A stretch of 64,000 nt of DNA from Vombatus ursinus (GCF_900497805.2 NW_020954588.1:5117287-5181286); one strand, 5' to 3'; counted from the stretch's first letter, positions 51,850 through 63,589 are shown. A program made the numbers and translations. The notes: generated by a model not told the origin, from the letters alone.

Positions 51850-52460
51850 AATTGAATTCAACAAATATCTTTGAAACAAGAACAATGTCAGACAGAAGAT
51901 CATCACATGTCCAAATGAACGGCACAAACAGTAAATGTTATAGAAGTACAGAAGAGGAGATCAAAGAAGGTAGAACAATTAGTGGTCTCATGGAAAAGGG
52001 GTAATTTTAGCTGAGCATCCATTACTAGGTATATTTCACTATGCTGGATTCCTAGGGGGTAGGGGGAGAGGCGGTATGAGGAGAATGTCTCACAGAAAGG
52101 GAGGATAGGATTTGAAAATGAGAGGAAAGGATATTTCATAAAGGAGTATCAACATGAACATATCAGACATAGGATATCCACCTAGTTATCATTTTATCTA
52201 TCAATTAACTATCTATTTATCATTTCTCTAACTATCTATCTAGGTTAGGAGAACAGCATGTTTGGAGAACTGTGGAGAGAATGGTCTAATTAAAGCTGAG
52301 GTTTCATATTGGATAGTAGGAGGAGAGAAGTTTGTATGGGTAGATAAGGTGGGATGAAATCGTAGCAGAATAGCAAAATAATATGAAAATACATGGAATG
52401 GCTAACAAATTCCCTGAGCAAAGGAGAAATAAATCTAAAACTTTCTCATAGTGCTTATTA
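51850..52460. other. Repeat-poor stretch with an ATCT tract
   Basis: 52186-52245 carries ATCT/TATC units ('taactatctatttatcattt', 'ctaactatctatctagg'). Otherwise no repeat or gene is recognised. Confidence 0.5.
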
Positions 52461-52467
52461 TGAATAA

Positions 52468-52672
52468 CAGTGTGGCACAGCAGATAGAGAGTTGGTTTTA
52501 ATGCCAAAGGGAAACCAATATTCAAGTCCTTTCTCATATATAACTAACCTCTCATTGCTCAAGGAGACCCTCCAAGACTGTAAGTAGCAGATAAGGCCTC
52601 CACCTTCACTAGTAGAAGGTGTTTCTTCACTCTATACCCATGAAATCTTTCATAGGTCCAGTCCTCATCCTT
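52468..52672 (+). mobile_element. tRNA-derived SINE with the same distinct tail as 43785-44022
   Basis: 'cagtgtggcacagcagatag', 'agagttggttttaatgccaa', then the non-MIR tail 'caaggagaccctccaagact', 'gtaagtagcagataaggcct', 'agtagaaggtgtttcttcac' and 'ataggtccagtcctcatcct'. The tail parallels 43785-44022 motif by motif. Confidence 0.75.
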
Positions 52673-52679
52673 ATTGATA

Positions 52680-53770
52680 AGGGAAATGACATTTCATTTT
52701 TATTTTAGAATAATGTCAATATAAATTAAATTGCAAGATCTTAGAGTATTAATAATGCAGTTTACTCATGCAGACTTCTATGGCTACTTGCTAACCTCAC
52801 AATTTAAAATCAAACTCCCTATTTTGAGTGACATAATGTGCTCATGGGCATGGGATGGGCTCTCAAACACTGAAAGGCTATGTTTATGTCTAAGGAACAC
52901 TAAGGGAACCAACTGAAATTTTTTTTAAAAATTCTATCAATAGGTTGTTCAGTCTACAACATGCCCAATAAGAGTAGGATTCATTTTTTTTCTCCCTCTG
53001 AAATGACTGGTGGTTTTGGCATGGTGTAGATACCACCTGGAGTGGCCTCCAATGAGCACAAACTCTTAGACAGACATTCAACAGAATCATGGAAACTTAC
53101 CTATTGCTACCCAACACAACAATTAGGATTTCAAGGGTAAAAAAAATCTTATTCAGAAGAGAAATATTCTTCACATTATGATGAATAAAAAGAAGAGGCA
53201 GAAAAGTCATTTTTTTATGTTAAGATCAATACCGGTTCATAGTGTTGGTTCTATGAAACAAAGATTTATTTTCTATGACATTTTGGACTAATGAAGATGA
53301 TCACAAAATCATAGACACATATCATTGCTTAATCCATATTTATAGGCTTCTCAATCTGTCTAATAGGATAAAATGCAACCCTAACAAATGCAAAGACTCA
53401 TGTACTGCTTGACTGTGTTCTTCATTCTGGGTTGGTGTCTGTATGTATCTAGGAAGTCAACAAGTACAGAAGATTCTTTCCTTGGTTCCCCCTTCCAATG
53501 ACAGAGACCTCTTCTTCCATTCTGGTTCGCTTAGATTCCATGATCACTCTCCAGAATTAGGGACAAGGAGTTCAGGCTTGCATTGCTTACGCCTGTCATA
53601 TAAGGAACAGCGTTTTTCTGTCCCCTCAAAAAAGAGAATACATAGGTTTATAATGCATCAACAGCCCCAACCTGTTGGGTCTGAATATTGGATTTATCCT
53701 CAAAAAGCCTAGAAATTGTCAAAAATCACCCTATATCTGGCAATGCTAACAAAGAAAACAAAATGGAGAG
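52680..53770. other. No recognised feature
   Basis: No repeat recognised. An 89-codon plus-strand frame at 53443-53712 has unremarkable composition and no motif I know. Confidence 0.4.
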
Positions 53771-53777
53771 GAAAGCA

Positions 53778-54106
53778 AAGTACAACAAACAGAATGCTGG
53801 ATTTGAAATTAAAGAGTCCAAGTTCAAATCCTGACTCTATTACATGGTAGAGTGGGAAAGAATACTTGGTCTGGAGTTAAAAACATAGATGCAAGCCCAG
53901 GCTTAGTCACTTAATTCTGTATTACCTAAGGCAAGCCACTTTGCCTCTCTTGCCTCAGTTTCTTCATCTGTAAAAGAGTGGTTGAACTAGATGACATCTT
54001 CCAGTTTTGAAAATATGAAATTACCTATGTAACCTTGGGCAAATCAGTTCTGTTTCCTAATCTACTGGACTAGGTGATCTCCAGGATTCCTTCCAGCCCT
54101 ACCTTT
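53778..54106 (+). mobile_element. MIR3 SINE split by a second MIR3
   Basis: Outer copy: 'gaatgctggatttgaaatta', 'agttcaaatcctgactctat' up to about 53842. It resumes with 'ctatgtaaccttgggcaaat', 'ctaatctactggactaggtg', 'atctccaggattccttccag'. The join restores a normal MIR3 order. Confidence 0.87.
53843..54026 (+). mobile_element. MIR3 SINE inserted in an older MIR3
   Basis: 'ggtagagtgggaaagaatac', 'ttggtctggagttaaaaaca', 'ctaaggcaagccactttgcc', 'gtttcttcatctgtaaaaga', 'gtggttgaactagatgacat', 'cttccagttttgaaaatatg'. A short 'attac' lies on both sides and may be the target duplication. Confidence 0.87.
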
Positions 54107-54424
54107 ATAAGCCCAGATCGTAATTAAAACAACCTGAATACTGTGGCATACCCAAGGAACTAGATAGTACATTTGCTGATCCTATAATATTCCAGGATTG
54201 CACAGGGTTCTAAGCTCCTTTGATGGAGAAATTTGAACCAATCTTGCCATGGGGTTGTTTGGACTTCCAGGATTCAGGTTCCCTCTGGACAAGGCAGGCT
54301 GTCACGGTACCAACCTAAATCCAAAATCTTGGGTAGAAATTGGTCTTGGAAAAACAACTGACTGACCAGTCACTGAATATACTTCATTCTGCAGAGGACA
54401 GTGAGTTATGTCTTGTGGTATCAC

Positions 54425-54502
54425 TACAGCTTACATTCATACACTGCTTTACAGTTTACAGAATACCTTCCTCACAAAAACCCTATGAAGAGAAATTATG
54501 TG
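54425..54502 (-). mobile_element. MIR SINE 3' fragment
   Basis: 'gcttacattcatacactgct', 'ttacagtttacagaatacct' and 'cctcacaaaaaccctatgaa' fit the antisense MIR tail. Confidence 0.72.
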
Positions 54503-54509
54503 AGGGCAG

Positions 54510-56160
54510 AGCCCCAATATAGCAACAGAATTTGGTCTTTTTTTATTATTTATACTTAGCATATCTATGTGGTTAATCCACTAAAATTTTGCAAACTATA
54601 GGGAAAGACCTCATATTGAGTTTTAGTCACATTTCTTATACTCAAGTCTTATAGGCTATTTTTTTTTTTGCTTAAAGGTTCTTAAACAAATTTTATTAAA
54701 ATTTCATCTAATGAAAGCAACCAGACTCATATTTTCAATGTTTGGGTATTCCCTAGAGAATGCTTCTAGTGGTTTGAAATTATGTCAACATAAAACACTG
54801 ATGACTGAAAGCCCCATTAAATATGCCCATACACACACATACACACAAACACACACAGAACTGTTTGACTCTTTTCAGTCCACTTGACACAGATATAAAA
54901 AATTGAATTTTATGTCTTATTGGCTCTATTTAACAAATACAATATTTCTTAACTAGGTATGACTCCCTTAAAGATGGTATCTAAAAGAGTAGGCAAGGCC
55001 AGGAAATAAGAAATAATTATTTCTACAAAACATTTTCACCTGAGTTACTGAATGATCATTGAGTAACACTAATTTGGTAATGTCACTTAAGAGATGAACT
55101 TAGTTCTCTCATTCCAATTTGGTCAACTTTAAGCCTTATATACTCCAAGGCCAATATGGGGCAGGAAAACCTGTATCTGCTCTTGTCATAGGAATATGAG
55201 AAGGTAGAGATGATTAAAAGAATTCAATCTAAATCCAAAGAGAGCTTTCCTGTGTTTATGTATGCTACCCTACTCTCTAATGAGTGAATCATAAGAATTG
55301 AATTTGCAATTTAATTTGTATACAAAATGACTATCAATTTATTTAATCTTATTTTTCTCATTACATACCTAATGAAGGTCTCAGGTTCTTAACTGGTTTT
55401 TATCAATAAATTGGTAATTCCTAATGCTCAAAACATGATCTATATCTGCCAAGTCTCATGATGATAAAGCACTTCAATATAGTCTTAATGTCCTGATTTT
55501 GGTGTGGAAATAACCCTGAGGTTAGGGTGGCTCTACCAGGAGGGGACAATCTTCAGCCAGTCTTGCTCCAAGCTAAAAAGACTTTGAGTGTTGAGTCCAG
55601 TGATAGACATGATGTCTGTCATTGAGGTGTAGCCAAGCTCAATTCTGAGGACTCATCCCCAAAAGACTGGCCATGTGGCAATGAGGTTTTTGTTTTTTGT
55701 TTTTGTACCAAGACTCAGAGGGGGTAAAATCTGCATTAGCAGAGTGAAAAATTATAAATTCTTTAAGTGCCAAAGAATGGGGCACTGATGTATAGAGCAC
55801 AGCCAATTTAGGGCATTAAAAACTCCTAGAAATAAAACTTGGCATCAGAAGGGACATACCAGCTTTAAACACTTGCTTAGTTTGCCATGATTCATCTTTG
55901 GGGAAAGGAGAACAGCCTACTAGATGTTCATTAAATTTGAAAGGAAATGAGTAAGAAATTAAAATTTTAAATCCTTTAAAAATGCATCCTACTCTTCAGA
56001 AACATCTCTGCCAACATGATCCCCCCAATCTCATGACCAAATTGCAGATTCTGAAACATTTTCCATAGTAGAGACAACTTGAGCATTCTTTTTTAAAAAG
56101 CATGAATAGCTTCTTTCAGTTTGGATGAATGCAGTACATTCAAACTTCAAACCTGAACTC
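54510..56160. other. Repeat-poor AT-rich stretch
   Basis: Apart from a CA run at 54830-54858 and poly-T runs near 54660, no repeat family is recognised over 1.6 kb. 55495-55690 has a less AT-rich composition and could be an unrecognised repeat. Confidence 0.4.
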
Positions 56161-56172
56161 TGATACAACTTC

Positions 56173-56196
56173 TGTGTGTGTGTGTGTCTGTGTGTA

Positions 56197-56227
<31 letters not shown>

Positions 56228-56228
56228 C
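56173..56228. repeat. (TG)n microsatellite
   Basis: 'ctgtgtgtgtgtgtgtctgt' and 'tttgtgtgtgtgtgtgtgtg' with two interruptions. Confidence 0.95.
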
Positions 56229-56929
56229 TAGGAATCCACAAAATGAACCTTCCTGGAAGAAGTATGGAGTTAAAAAAAAAAAGAACCTCTATGGTTGTTG
56301 ATTAGCTTTGGAAACAGAAAGAAGTCTTGATAATGACTACAAAGTCCAGGTCTGACCATCCTATGGGCCAGTTACCCCTGATCTCTGTTCTAGAGCCACA
56401 GATGATCCCACTTTCTCTAGCCAGATGGCTCACAAACTAGATTTGTGATTGCAAAGGACGTCAGGAAAACACAAACACAAATCTATCAATACCATAGGAA
56501 AAATCTGTCTGAATATACAGAGGACAACATTATTACCATTGTATAGCTTATCAATAAGCATGTCTAATAGAGATTTTTATATTTCTGTGCTTTATAGCAA
56601 TGACTATAATTCTTGCTTCCAAATGAAACAGGCAGCATATCTGAGATACACTCAATTATCACAATAATTCATTTACTTGATTTGGTTTGAGAACAGAAAA
56701 TTCTACTAATGGTGAATTAACTCAATTCATTTTTCAAAAGTTTCATTGAGGGCTACTGCTTTTTTTTACACTCCATTTTTTTTTTTGAGATGCAGATCCT
56801 CACACATATAGAACCCTCACTTGTAACAGCAAAAATTTAACAAATCCAACTGTCATCACAATCCATGCCCATAGCACCCATACCCACAACATCTACACTG
56901 GAAGACACCATGTTTTATCATGGGTTCTT

Positions 56930-57467
56930 TCAGGAGCAAAAAAAGAACAAGTCCTGCCTTCAAGGGCCTTATATTCTTTTGGAGAGAAGGAGGAGGAAAT
57001 GACACTTATATACAGGAGATAAGTGAACACAAGCTAATGAATAACGGAGGCATATGCAGAGTGTTTGGGGAACACTTGGAGGAGGATTGAGAAAGCTTTC
57101 CAGCCAGGGGGATTAGGGAAGGCTTCATTTAGAAGGTGTCAATTGTGCTAAACCTTAAAGAAAGTGAACGATTCTGAAAAACAGGGATAAGGAAGGAGTG
57201 TATTCCAGGCATAAGGGATGGTTTGTGTGAAGGCATATAGGCTGACTATAGACCGCCCAAGTTACTGCATCAGTTAATAGCCCAGTCTTGGTAGGTAATA
57301 TATAAAGTAATGGGAAATAAGAATGGAAAATAAATTGGAGCCAGAATAGAGAGAGCCCTAAATATCAGACTGAGAATTCAGATTTCATTCTTGCAGTAAT
57401 AGGGAGCCATGGATGTTTTCAGAGTAGTAAAGTGACATTATCAGATCTCCTGTGCCTTAGGAAGCAG
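56930..57467 (-). mobile_element. L2 LINE 3' UTR fragment
   Basis: 'caagtcctgccttcaagggc', 'cttatattcttttggagaga', 'gattagggaaggcttcattt', 'agtgtattccaggcataagg', 'gagccctaaatatcagactg', 'ttgcagtaatagggagccat' and 'aagtgacattatcagatctc' follow antisense L2 order. Confidence 0.88.
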
Positions 57468-57469
57468 TT

Positions 57470-59190
57470 CCTTTACATCCTAGTCATTCTTGTTCAAAGG
57501 CATTGAGGAAGATCAAATTCCACTTGCAGATTTCCTTACTCTGACATAAAACATATTCTTTCCTCAAAAAGTCCAAGCTGGTTGAGATACTGACCTACAT
57601 CTAGTAAGTTTCTCAACACTTAGAGTGACTCCACCTATGCTTGTATTTGCTGTTAGAAGCTGGAGAAATTTTCACATCATCTGCTAAACAGATGCTCAAA
57701 TTCTCACCTCCATAAGACAATTTGCCACCTTCAGTGCCTTTGAAATAGTGAGCAGAATTCCTCATCAGCTAGAATTTAAATGGTCACAGTCAAGAACAGT
57801 TCAGGAAAATTTATGGTTCCATTTTGCCTTCATTTGTCTTCTCTTTCTTCCCCATCCCTTCCACGACAAGCACGAAGGAAACAGATGTCTAAGCTGAAAA
57901 CTGCAACAGGATTTGGATTTCAACATGATCTTAAAGACTATTGATTATCTCAGCTAAAGTAGATTAAAAAAATAAAACCATTAAATGTATGAGGAAAAAT
58001 ATGAGCAAACTATATCCCTAAAGCAATTTTTAATAATAACAATAATACCTGATTTTTATGGATCACATTTTAATTTTCAAAACTTGCCTATATACTATAT
58101 CCTGTTTTGTCTTCCCAGAAACTTTCAAGGATTAGCATATTCTAATAGCCCTTTCTTTAAGCTGGAAAAAATATTCTTGCAAATTCATTACAAAGCCCTA
58201 AAAGGGAAGAGATTTTATCACAGGAATTAGTACAACAACTTCCCACCCCACCTCCTCAACCCCCCATCCCTCACCCTTGCTACTCTGCCCTGATGTTGCC
58301 CACATGAGACTTTCATCTAGCCTCTATAAGACTTATCATGCCATGGTGAAAATACCCAACTGTCAAAAGATGGTGCCATACCATGACATTTAGTAGAGCG
58401 TATAAAGCCAAACATAGCATTCTAAAGTGACACCATTATCCCATTTCATGTCTGGATTTGAAGAGTTAGCTGGGAAGAGAAGTCACACTTGAAGGAAGGA
58501 ACTAAAGTTTCTTTGCTTTCAACTTCACAAAGAAAGGGGCAAGAAGAGGAACTTCCAGGAATTTTTATTACCTCTTGAGAGCTACAGCGACATGCAAAAA
58601 TATTATGTCTGGTCTAGGAACTCACCCTACAAATGTCGTTTGTACCCCTATCTTGTTGGAAAACAGTATGGAAAATGGCAATGAGTACAAGCCAGAGGAT
58701 TTAAGGTAAAATTACTTTAGATTTTCCACCACCAAAAGGGGATCTGATACATTAATTAGAGAAAATAAAGAAATTTATAATTATATATTTGTGTATACAG
58801 TTATAAAACAAGCAAAATCAAATTCAGACATAAAATGGTTATCTTCCAAGAAAACCAAGGAATCTTTTACCTAAGCTTCCCATGTCTTTTTTCTTTTCTT
58901 TTCATTTTTCCTCTAGGAGAGGGATTGTGTTCATGCTTTTTGCCTTGACTATTGGATCAAGCAGTGCAGAAGTAATAGCAGGAACTCTGTGAGCCTTGAT
59001 TAAGAAATATAATGAAAGTGACCTGTCCAAGGGAAGAAAGACCTGGGCCAAGAACTCTTTAAGTGTTTTATAGAAAGGTCCTGATTTTAGGTGACTATTA
59101 AGAGAATAAGAATGAACTGAAGAGAAATAGCAACTTCTAAAAACTTCTACAAAATCTCAAAGGCACAATCTCAAAAAGTCTAAAGAGGAG
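57470..59190. other. No recognised feature
   Basis: Mixed sequence without recognised repeats or genes. 58621-58660 ('ctcaccctacaaatgtcgtt', 'tgtacccctatcttgttgga') recurs almost unchanged at 60352-60395. Confidence 0.45.
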
Positions 59191-59194
59191 TTGG

Positions 59195-59367
59195 AAATGA
59201 CTGGAGAGATCACAAAGTACAATCTCCTCATTTTACACATGAGGAAACTGAGGCCCAGAGAGATTAAAAACTGGCCCAAAGGTCATATAGATTCTAAGTG
59301 ATTGAGTTAGTAGTTGAACTCAGGTCTCATTACTCCAACTTTAGTGTTCTTTCTACAGCTCCATGGA
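59195..59367 (-). mobile_element. MIR3/MIR SINE
   Basis: 'atcacaaagtacaatctcct', 'cattttacacatgaggaaac', 'tgaggcccagagagattaaa', 'tgaactcaggtctcattact' and 'agtgttctttctacagctcc' form an antisense SINE. The 'acaatctcctcattttaca' end fits MIR3. Confidence 0.85.
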
Positions 59368-59369
59368 AA

Positions 59370-60055
59370 ACTGGGCAATGGCTTTCAAGATCATTTATAA
59401 CTTAATTACCATAATTAGGCAAGAAAGATAACAATCTCAGTGAGAATCTCTTTATGCTTTATTGTTTACTATGGTATAAAAAAAAAGAGAGAGAGAAGAT
59501 AGTTAGCTCCCAACTCTCATGGAGCTAAGGAATAATCTGTGAATCACATAGTTTCCTTTCTAACAGTCATTCCTTCTTGTCTTTGTCCATTTTTTATTAC
59601 TCTGCATTTTTTTTTATTTTACTTGGCCCCAAACATTTAGCTAAAAAGTCTTCCAAAATTAGATACAATTTGACATAGAGGAAAGCATATTTCTATCTAT
59701 ATTTGCATAGCATCTAAGTACTGAATTATTTTAAAATGCTTGTATGATAAAACCAACCACACTGAGGTTTTTTATTCTAGCCTAACTGCACGGAATTTAT
59801 TCTTATCATTATCATTCCTTAAAGCAGAATTTAAGTAGACAAGACACATGGAATAGATCCCTTAAGTAACAATTGCCATTTCCTAAATCTGTATTTGAAA
59901 AGTTTCCAATTTGAATGTTATTCTGCTGGCTGTATTTCCAATCCTCAGACATCATTCAAAAGTCTTGCCCACAGGCTTAGGACAATGAGGACTTAATTGT
60001 AGGTCACAAATCTGTCTGTTCCACAGTATGGAATGACATTGGAGAGTCTATGTTT
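59370..60055. other. No recognised feature
   Basis: AT-rich, with a short poly-A/GA run near 59480 and a poly-T near 59610. No repeat or gene recognised. Confidence 0.45.
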
Positions 60056-60064
60056 AAAACTCAA

Positions 60065-60350
60065 AACCCCAAGATCTCAAAGCTGGAAGGGACCTCAGAT
60101 GTCATTGAGCCCAGCCAATTCTTGATCAAAAATCTCTCTTCCAATATTCCCAAAGCATCATGGTCTTCTAACCTCTGCATAAAGACATCCCATCTTGGGG
60201 AACCTACCACCTTCTGAGTCAACCTGCTCCACTCTTGTACAGGTCTCATTGTCAGATTGATTCTCCTTCCATTAATCCTAAATTTACCACATAACTGACT
60301 GCCTTTCAAATAAATAACATTACACATTTGTAATAGCACTCCTCTCCAAG
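60065..60350 (-). mobile_element. L3 (CR1-clade LINE) 3' end
   Basis: 'gatctcaaagctggaaggga', 'cctcagatgtcattgagccc', 'aacctctgcataaagacatc', 'gaacctaccaccttctgagt', 'caacctgctccactcttgta' and 'ctgactgcctttcaaataaa' match the antisense L3 3' region (complement of 'ctggaggtctt..' and 'cctcaggaggtagtgag..'). It is the only minus-strand L3 here. Confidence 0.83.
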
Positions 60351-60351
60351 T

Positions 60352-60395
60352 CTCACCCTACAAATTTCATGCATTTGTACCCCCATCTTGTTGGA
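60352..60395 (+). repeat. Second copy of the 58.6-kb 40-bp motif
   Basis: 'ctcaccctacaaatttcatg' then 'catttgtacccccatcttgt', against 'ctcaccctacaaatgtcgtt' and 'tgtacccctatcttgttgga' at 58621-58660. It starts where the L3 fragment stops. Confidence 0.6.
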
Positions 60396-60399
60396 GGTC

Positions 60400-61850
60400 T
60401 GCTCTTGTCTTCTCTTGTCTGTTCAGAAGCCTGGAGCCACCTATGACTCTGGAAACATTGCTTCATAGCTTCATGTCTCAGTTTCATTTTCTGCACATTG
60501 TGAATAAAGATTTCTCTACATACAACTGGAAAATTAATTAATATGAAGGTGCTCTGGGAAAAAAAAGTTGTATTTTAAAGGAAGTAAATAAGGCAAAAAC
60601 CCCTCAAATGTTAATTGAATCCAAACCTATATGCCAGTGCTTGATTTCTTTGTCAAATAATACCAATATCTGGTTACTTTTGGAATAATTCTCCACATCA
60701 AATAAATGGTGTGTGTGGGTGTGTGTGGGGGGGGGGGTGTAATTTTTCAGTAAAATAGATTAGGATTGTCTTCCTTGAGGAAAGCTTTCCTCAACACTCT
60801 CACATGTGCTAAAGGCCCTGAGGCCCTGAGGTGATGAGGTATTGCATGTTGTCTTTTTAGACAAGACATATAGAAGAAGGTCTTAACCAGAGTGACTGTA
60901 AGAAAATTCATGGTATATAGAAGGAGTAAATGACTGCCCTGAGACCTTTGGCCTATTCTGAGTGTGTAATTAAACACCTACCTTAATTAAACAAAAAGAA
61001 AATTTAGAAATTCAATTGCTGCTTCTCATTTTGTCAAAGAGATTTTGCATAATTACTTTGCCCTATTTAAGTGATTCTGTCTCCCTTTCATATCTCAGGA
61101 GCCTGAATTTTTAGTGACCACACTGCTACTTAGAAATCATCTTAGAAAAAGCACAGAGTAATTATTTCAAGGAAGCATAGCTGCCAGAACAGTTTCTGCT
61201 ATTTGGGAATCCTCTCTTAAAACATCACAACTCCTTCCATGTTTTAGATAGGGCTTTTTTTTTAAGTTTCCCATAGAGAATCTTTCTTTAGTTTGAGGCT
61301 TCTCCAGGAGGTCATCCATTATACCATTGAACACCTTTTATGATGTCCCTGGAGAGCAACTAGACAAATTTCAAAACTTAAAGGACCACTGGATGGTCAT
61401 CTAAGTCAGAAAACCTTGAGCAGTTTGGATGTGGAAAACATGATGTCTAAAGATTACCTTCAAGATTGTACTTTACCAACAAGTCAAAATCTTTATGATT
61501 TTTGAAAAAGTTTTATTGAATCAAGAGAACTTCATTCATAATTATCCTCTGCTAGTTCTTGGTAGATAGTCTGTTGGGCAAGAATGCCATCTGAAACAAT
61601 ATGGCTTCTTGGTTCCTATGGATATGTTCTTCCCCAATGTATGGTCTTCATGGGTCACCACTTATTTGGTGCCAATAGGGTGAAACTGTTTCTAATGAGA
61701 CTTGTTCTTTCCCTTTTGGGCCACAATCCCACAAATTTCAAGATTCAAAATGTTTGGTTAACTGAGTTGTGGGTATATTTACATATGTATCCATGAGCAC
61801 ATGTCTATCATGATGACAGCAGAGGACTATTTTCATTTATATCTAGGTCT
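60400..61850. other. Repeat-poor stretch
   Basis: Only a GT/G run at 60708-60740 is clear. The remaining 1.1 kb shows no recognised repeat or gene. Confidence 0.45.
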
Positions 61851-61852
61851 TC

Positions 61853-62066
61853 TGGTGGCCAAAGTCTCCCACTGTATCTGGAGTCATCTCCAGTCATACT
61901 GACCTATGTCTTACCACTGGAATCAGATGACCCTAGAGGAGAGAGTGAGGCTGATGACTTTGCACAGCTCTGCCTCATTTAAATCCAATTAATATTTAAG
62001 TCAAGACATCAACCTCCTGATGTCATTGGTCTTCTTTGAGTACAAAGGACAAGCAAAATTTTGTGA
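61853..62066 (+). mobile_element. SINE-like repeat, copy 1 (possibly RTE-dependent)
   Basis: 'ggccaaagtctcccactgta', 'tctggagtcatctccagtca', 'atcagatgaccctagaggag', 'tgatgactttgcacagctct', 'tcaacctcctgatgtcattg' and the tail 'caaaggacaagcaaaa'. The same sequence order recurs at 62640-62925 on the same strand. I know this as a common marsupial repeat and suspect an RTE/BovB-tailed SINE, but the class is inference. Confidence 0.8.
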
Positions 62067-62129
62067 GTTGTAATAGCTACCCCACTGGGGACCCAACTGG
62101 CCAGTTCCAGTTAGGCAATGCTCCCTCTT

Positions 62130-62172
62130 TCTTCCTTTTTTCCTTCCTTCCTTCCTCCTCTCCCTCTGTCCA
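62130..62172. repeat. (TTCC)n tract
   Basis: 'ttccttccttccttcctcct' with flanking T-rich and C-rich sequence. Confidence 0.9.
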
Positions 62173-62424
62173 CATGAGGAAACATACCCTTACATGCAGG
62201 TGCTCAGTCCAAAAGAACATAAATTCTGATTGCTGAAACCTCCCAAGATATCTTGGAGTTTGGGGGCTAGACTTTTCTTCTCTCCCCTACTTATTTATTC
62301 TATCATTAAAAAAATTACTGATACAATTAACTCCTTTGTCCCATATAATGTCATTTATGATTTCCTGAAATGGATCGCTAGAAAATCAGGCTTTGATAAA
62401 GTTCATTAGGATTCAAATGTAGCT

Positions 62425-62600
62425 ATGTGACCATATGACCTTAAACCCAAATCACTCTGGCTTTCATTGATCGGCCAATAAAAGCCCAAGCCTGACTTTC
62501 ACGTTGCTTGGGTTTTGATGACTCAGAGTGACAATAAATAGCAATTGTTTCTTTTCTGGCCAGAAACCCTGAGGGTCTTCCCCTCCCAGTTTGATCTTTT
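62425..62600 (+). mobile_element. Unnamed interspersed repeat, related to 45995-46165
   Basis: 'cccaaatcactctggctttc', 'attgatcggccaataaaagc', 'gatgactcagagtgacaata', 'aatagcaattgtttcttttc' and 'tggccagaaaccctgagggt' correspond to the reverse complement of the copy inside the L1 at 46 kb. The family is not identified. Confidence 0.75.
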
Positions 62601-62639
62601 TTTTCTTTTTTAGTAAGCAAACTAGGCCATCCTTTGCCT

Positions 62640-62925
62640 CATTTCTTACCTAGCCTTTAACTACTGAATGGGTGTTGCCTCAGAAGGAGACCTGGGAAAA
62701 ACCTTAGTTTAAAAAGGCCAAAGGTCTCCCACTGCATCTGGGGTCATCTCCAGTCGTCGTGACCTGTCTCTTGCCACTAGACTCAGATGACCCTGGAGAA
62801 GAGAATGAGACTGATGACTTTGCACAGCCCTGCCTCACTTAAATCCAATCCATGTGCGAGTCAAGATATCACCCTCCTGACGTCATTTGTCCTCTTTGAC
62901 AACAAGGGACAAAACAACAAGGTCT
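62640..62925 (+). mobile_element. SINE-like repeat, copy 2 (fuller 5' part)
   Basis: Longer copy of the repeat at 61853. Preceded by 'acctagcctttaactactga', 'cagaaggagacctgggaaaa', 'agtttaaaaaggcca', it continues 'ggtctcccactgcatctggg', 'gtcatctccagtcgtcgtga', 'cagatgaccctggagaagag', 'tgatgactttgcacagccct', 'ctgacgtcatttgtcctctt' and 'caagggacaaaacaacaa'. The CpGs retained here (gtcgtc, gacgtc) suggest less decay than in copy 1. Includes a 'tgacgtca' CRE-like octamer. Confidence 0.8.
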
Positions 62926-62929
62926 TCTG

Positions 62930-63580
62930 GTTCACACTTGATATTTCTCCCATACGTGTTACCAAGTCAACTGTTGACTTCCCAGAATCCAATCATTACT
63001 TGAAAAAGAGGCAGTGGCAGGCAAAGAACCTGTTTCTAATAATGTAAAGGCTGAGCAAACCTCAGGATACCTGCTCTATTACACTCAAGATTGCTAGTCA
63101 CCTTCATTTTCCTTCCTCTTCCTTGTCCCAGGAATACAAAACCGCTAAATCTGGGAGATCAATGTGAAATGACTACCAACTCCTGTATTGATAAGTTTCT
63201 GTCCTTTAAAGTGTCTTGTGCCCATGAAAGTCCCCACATCTGCCATTATTCATGTCCATGTGCACCTACTTGCTACATTGTCAACCACATCTTATTAAAG
63301 ATATTCTTCTACCTCATCAAACCATATAACCATTGTGTTTATCATGGGTAAGAAAGGGATTTTCAATGAACCAGTTTTCCACCTAGAAATAATAACCTAT
63401 GAAATATACAAGAAGGACTAAGTATATTCTCACAAGGACTCCCTCTTAAGCATAGACAGATCAAACTCATATGAATTTCTCTACTAAGGGAACATATTCT
63501 AAAATGTGTGGGAATAAGCCACTGACTCCAAATTTATTCTCCTCCTTAAACTCAGTTTTCAAATAGAAAAGTAGTCTGCA
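62930..63580. other. No recognised feature
   Basis: No repeat or gene recognised. Two 86-codon plus-strand frames (62787-63047 and 63091-63351) look like chance, and the first overlaps the SINE-like repeat. Confidence 0.45.
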
Positions 63581-63589
63581 GATGGTTAT

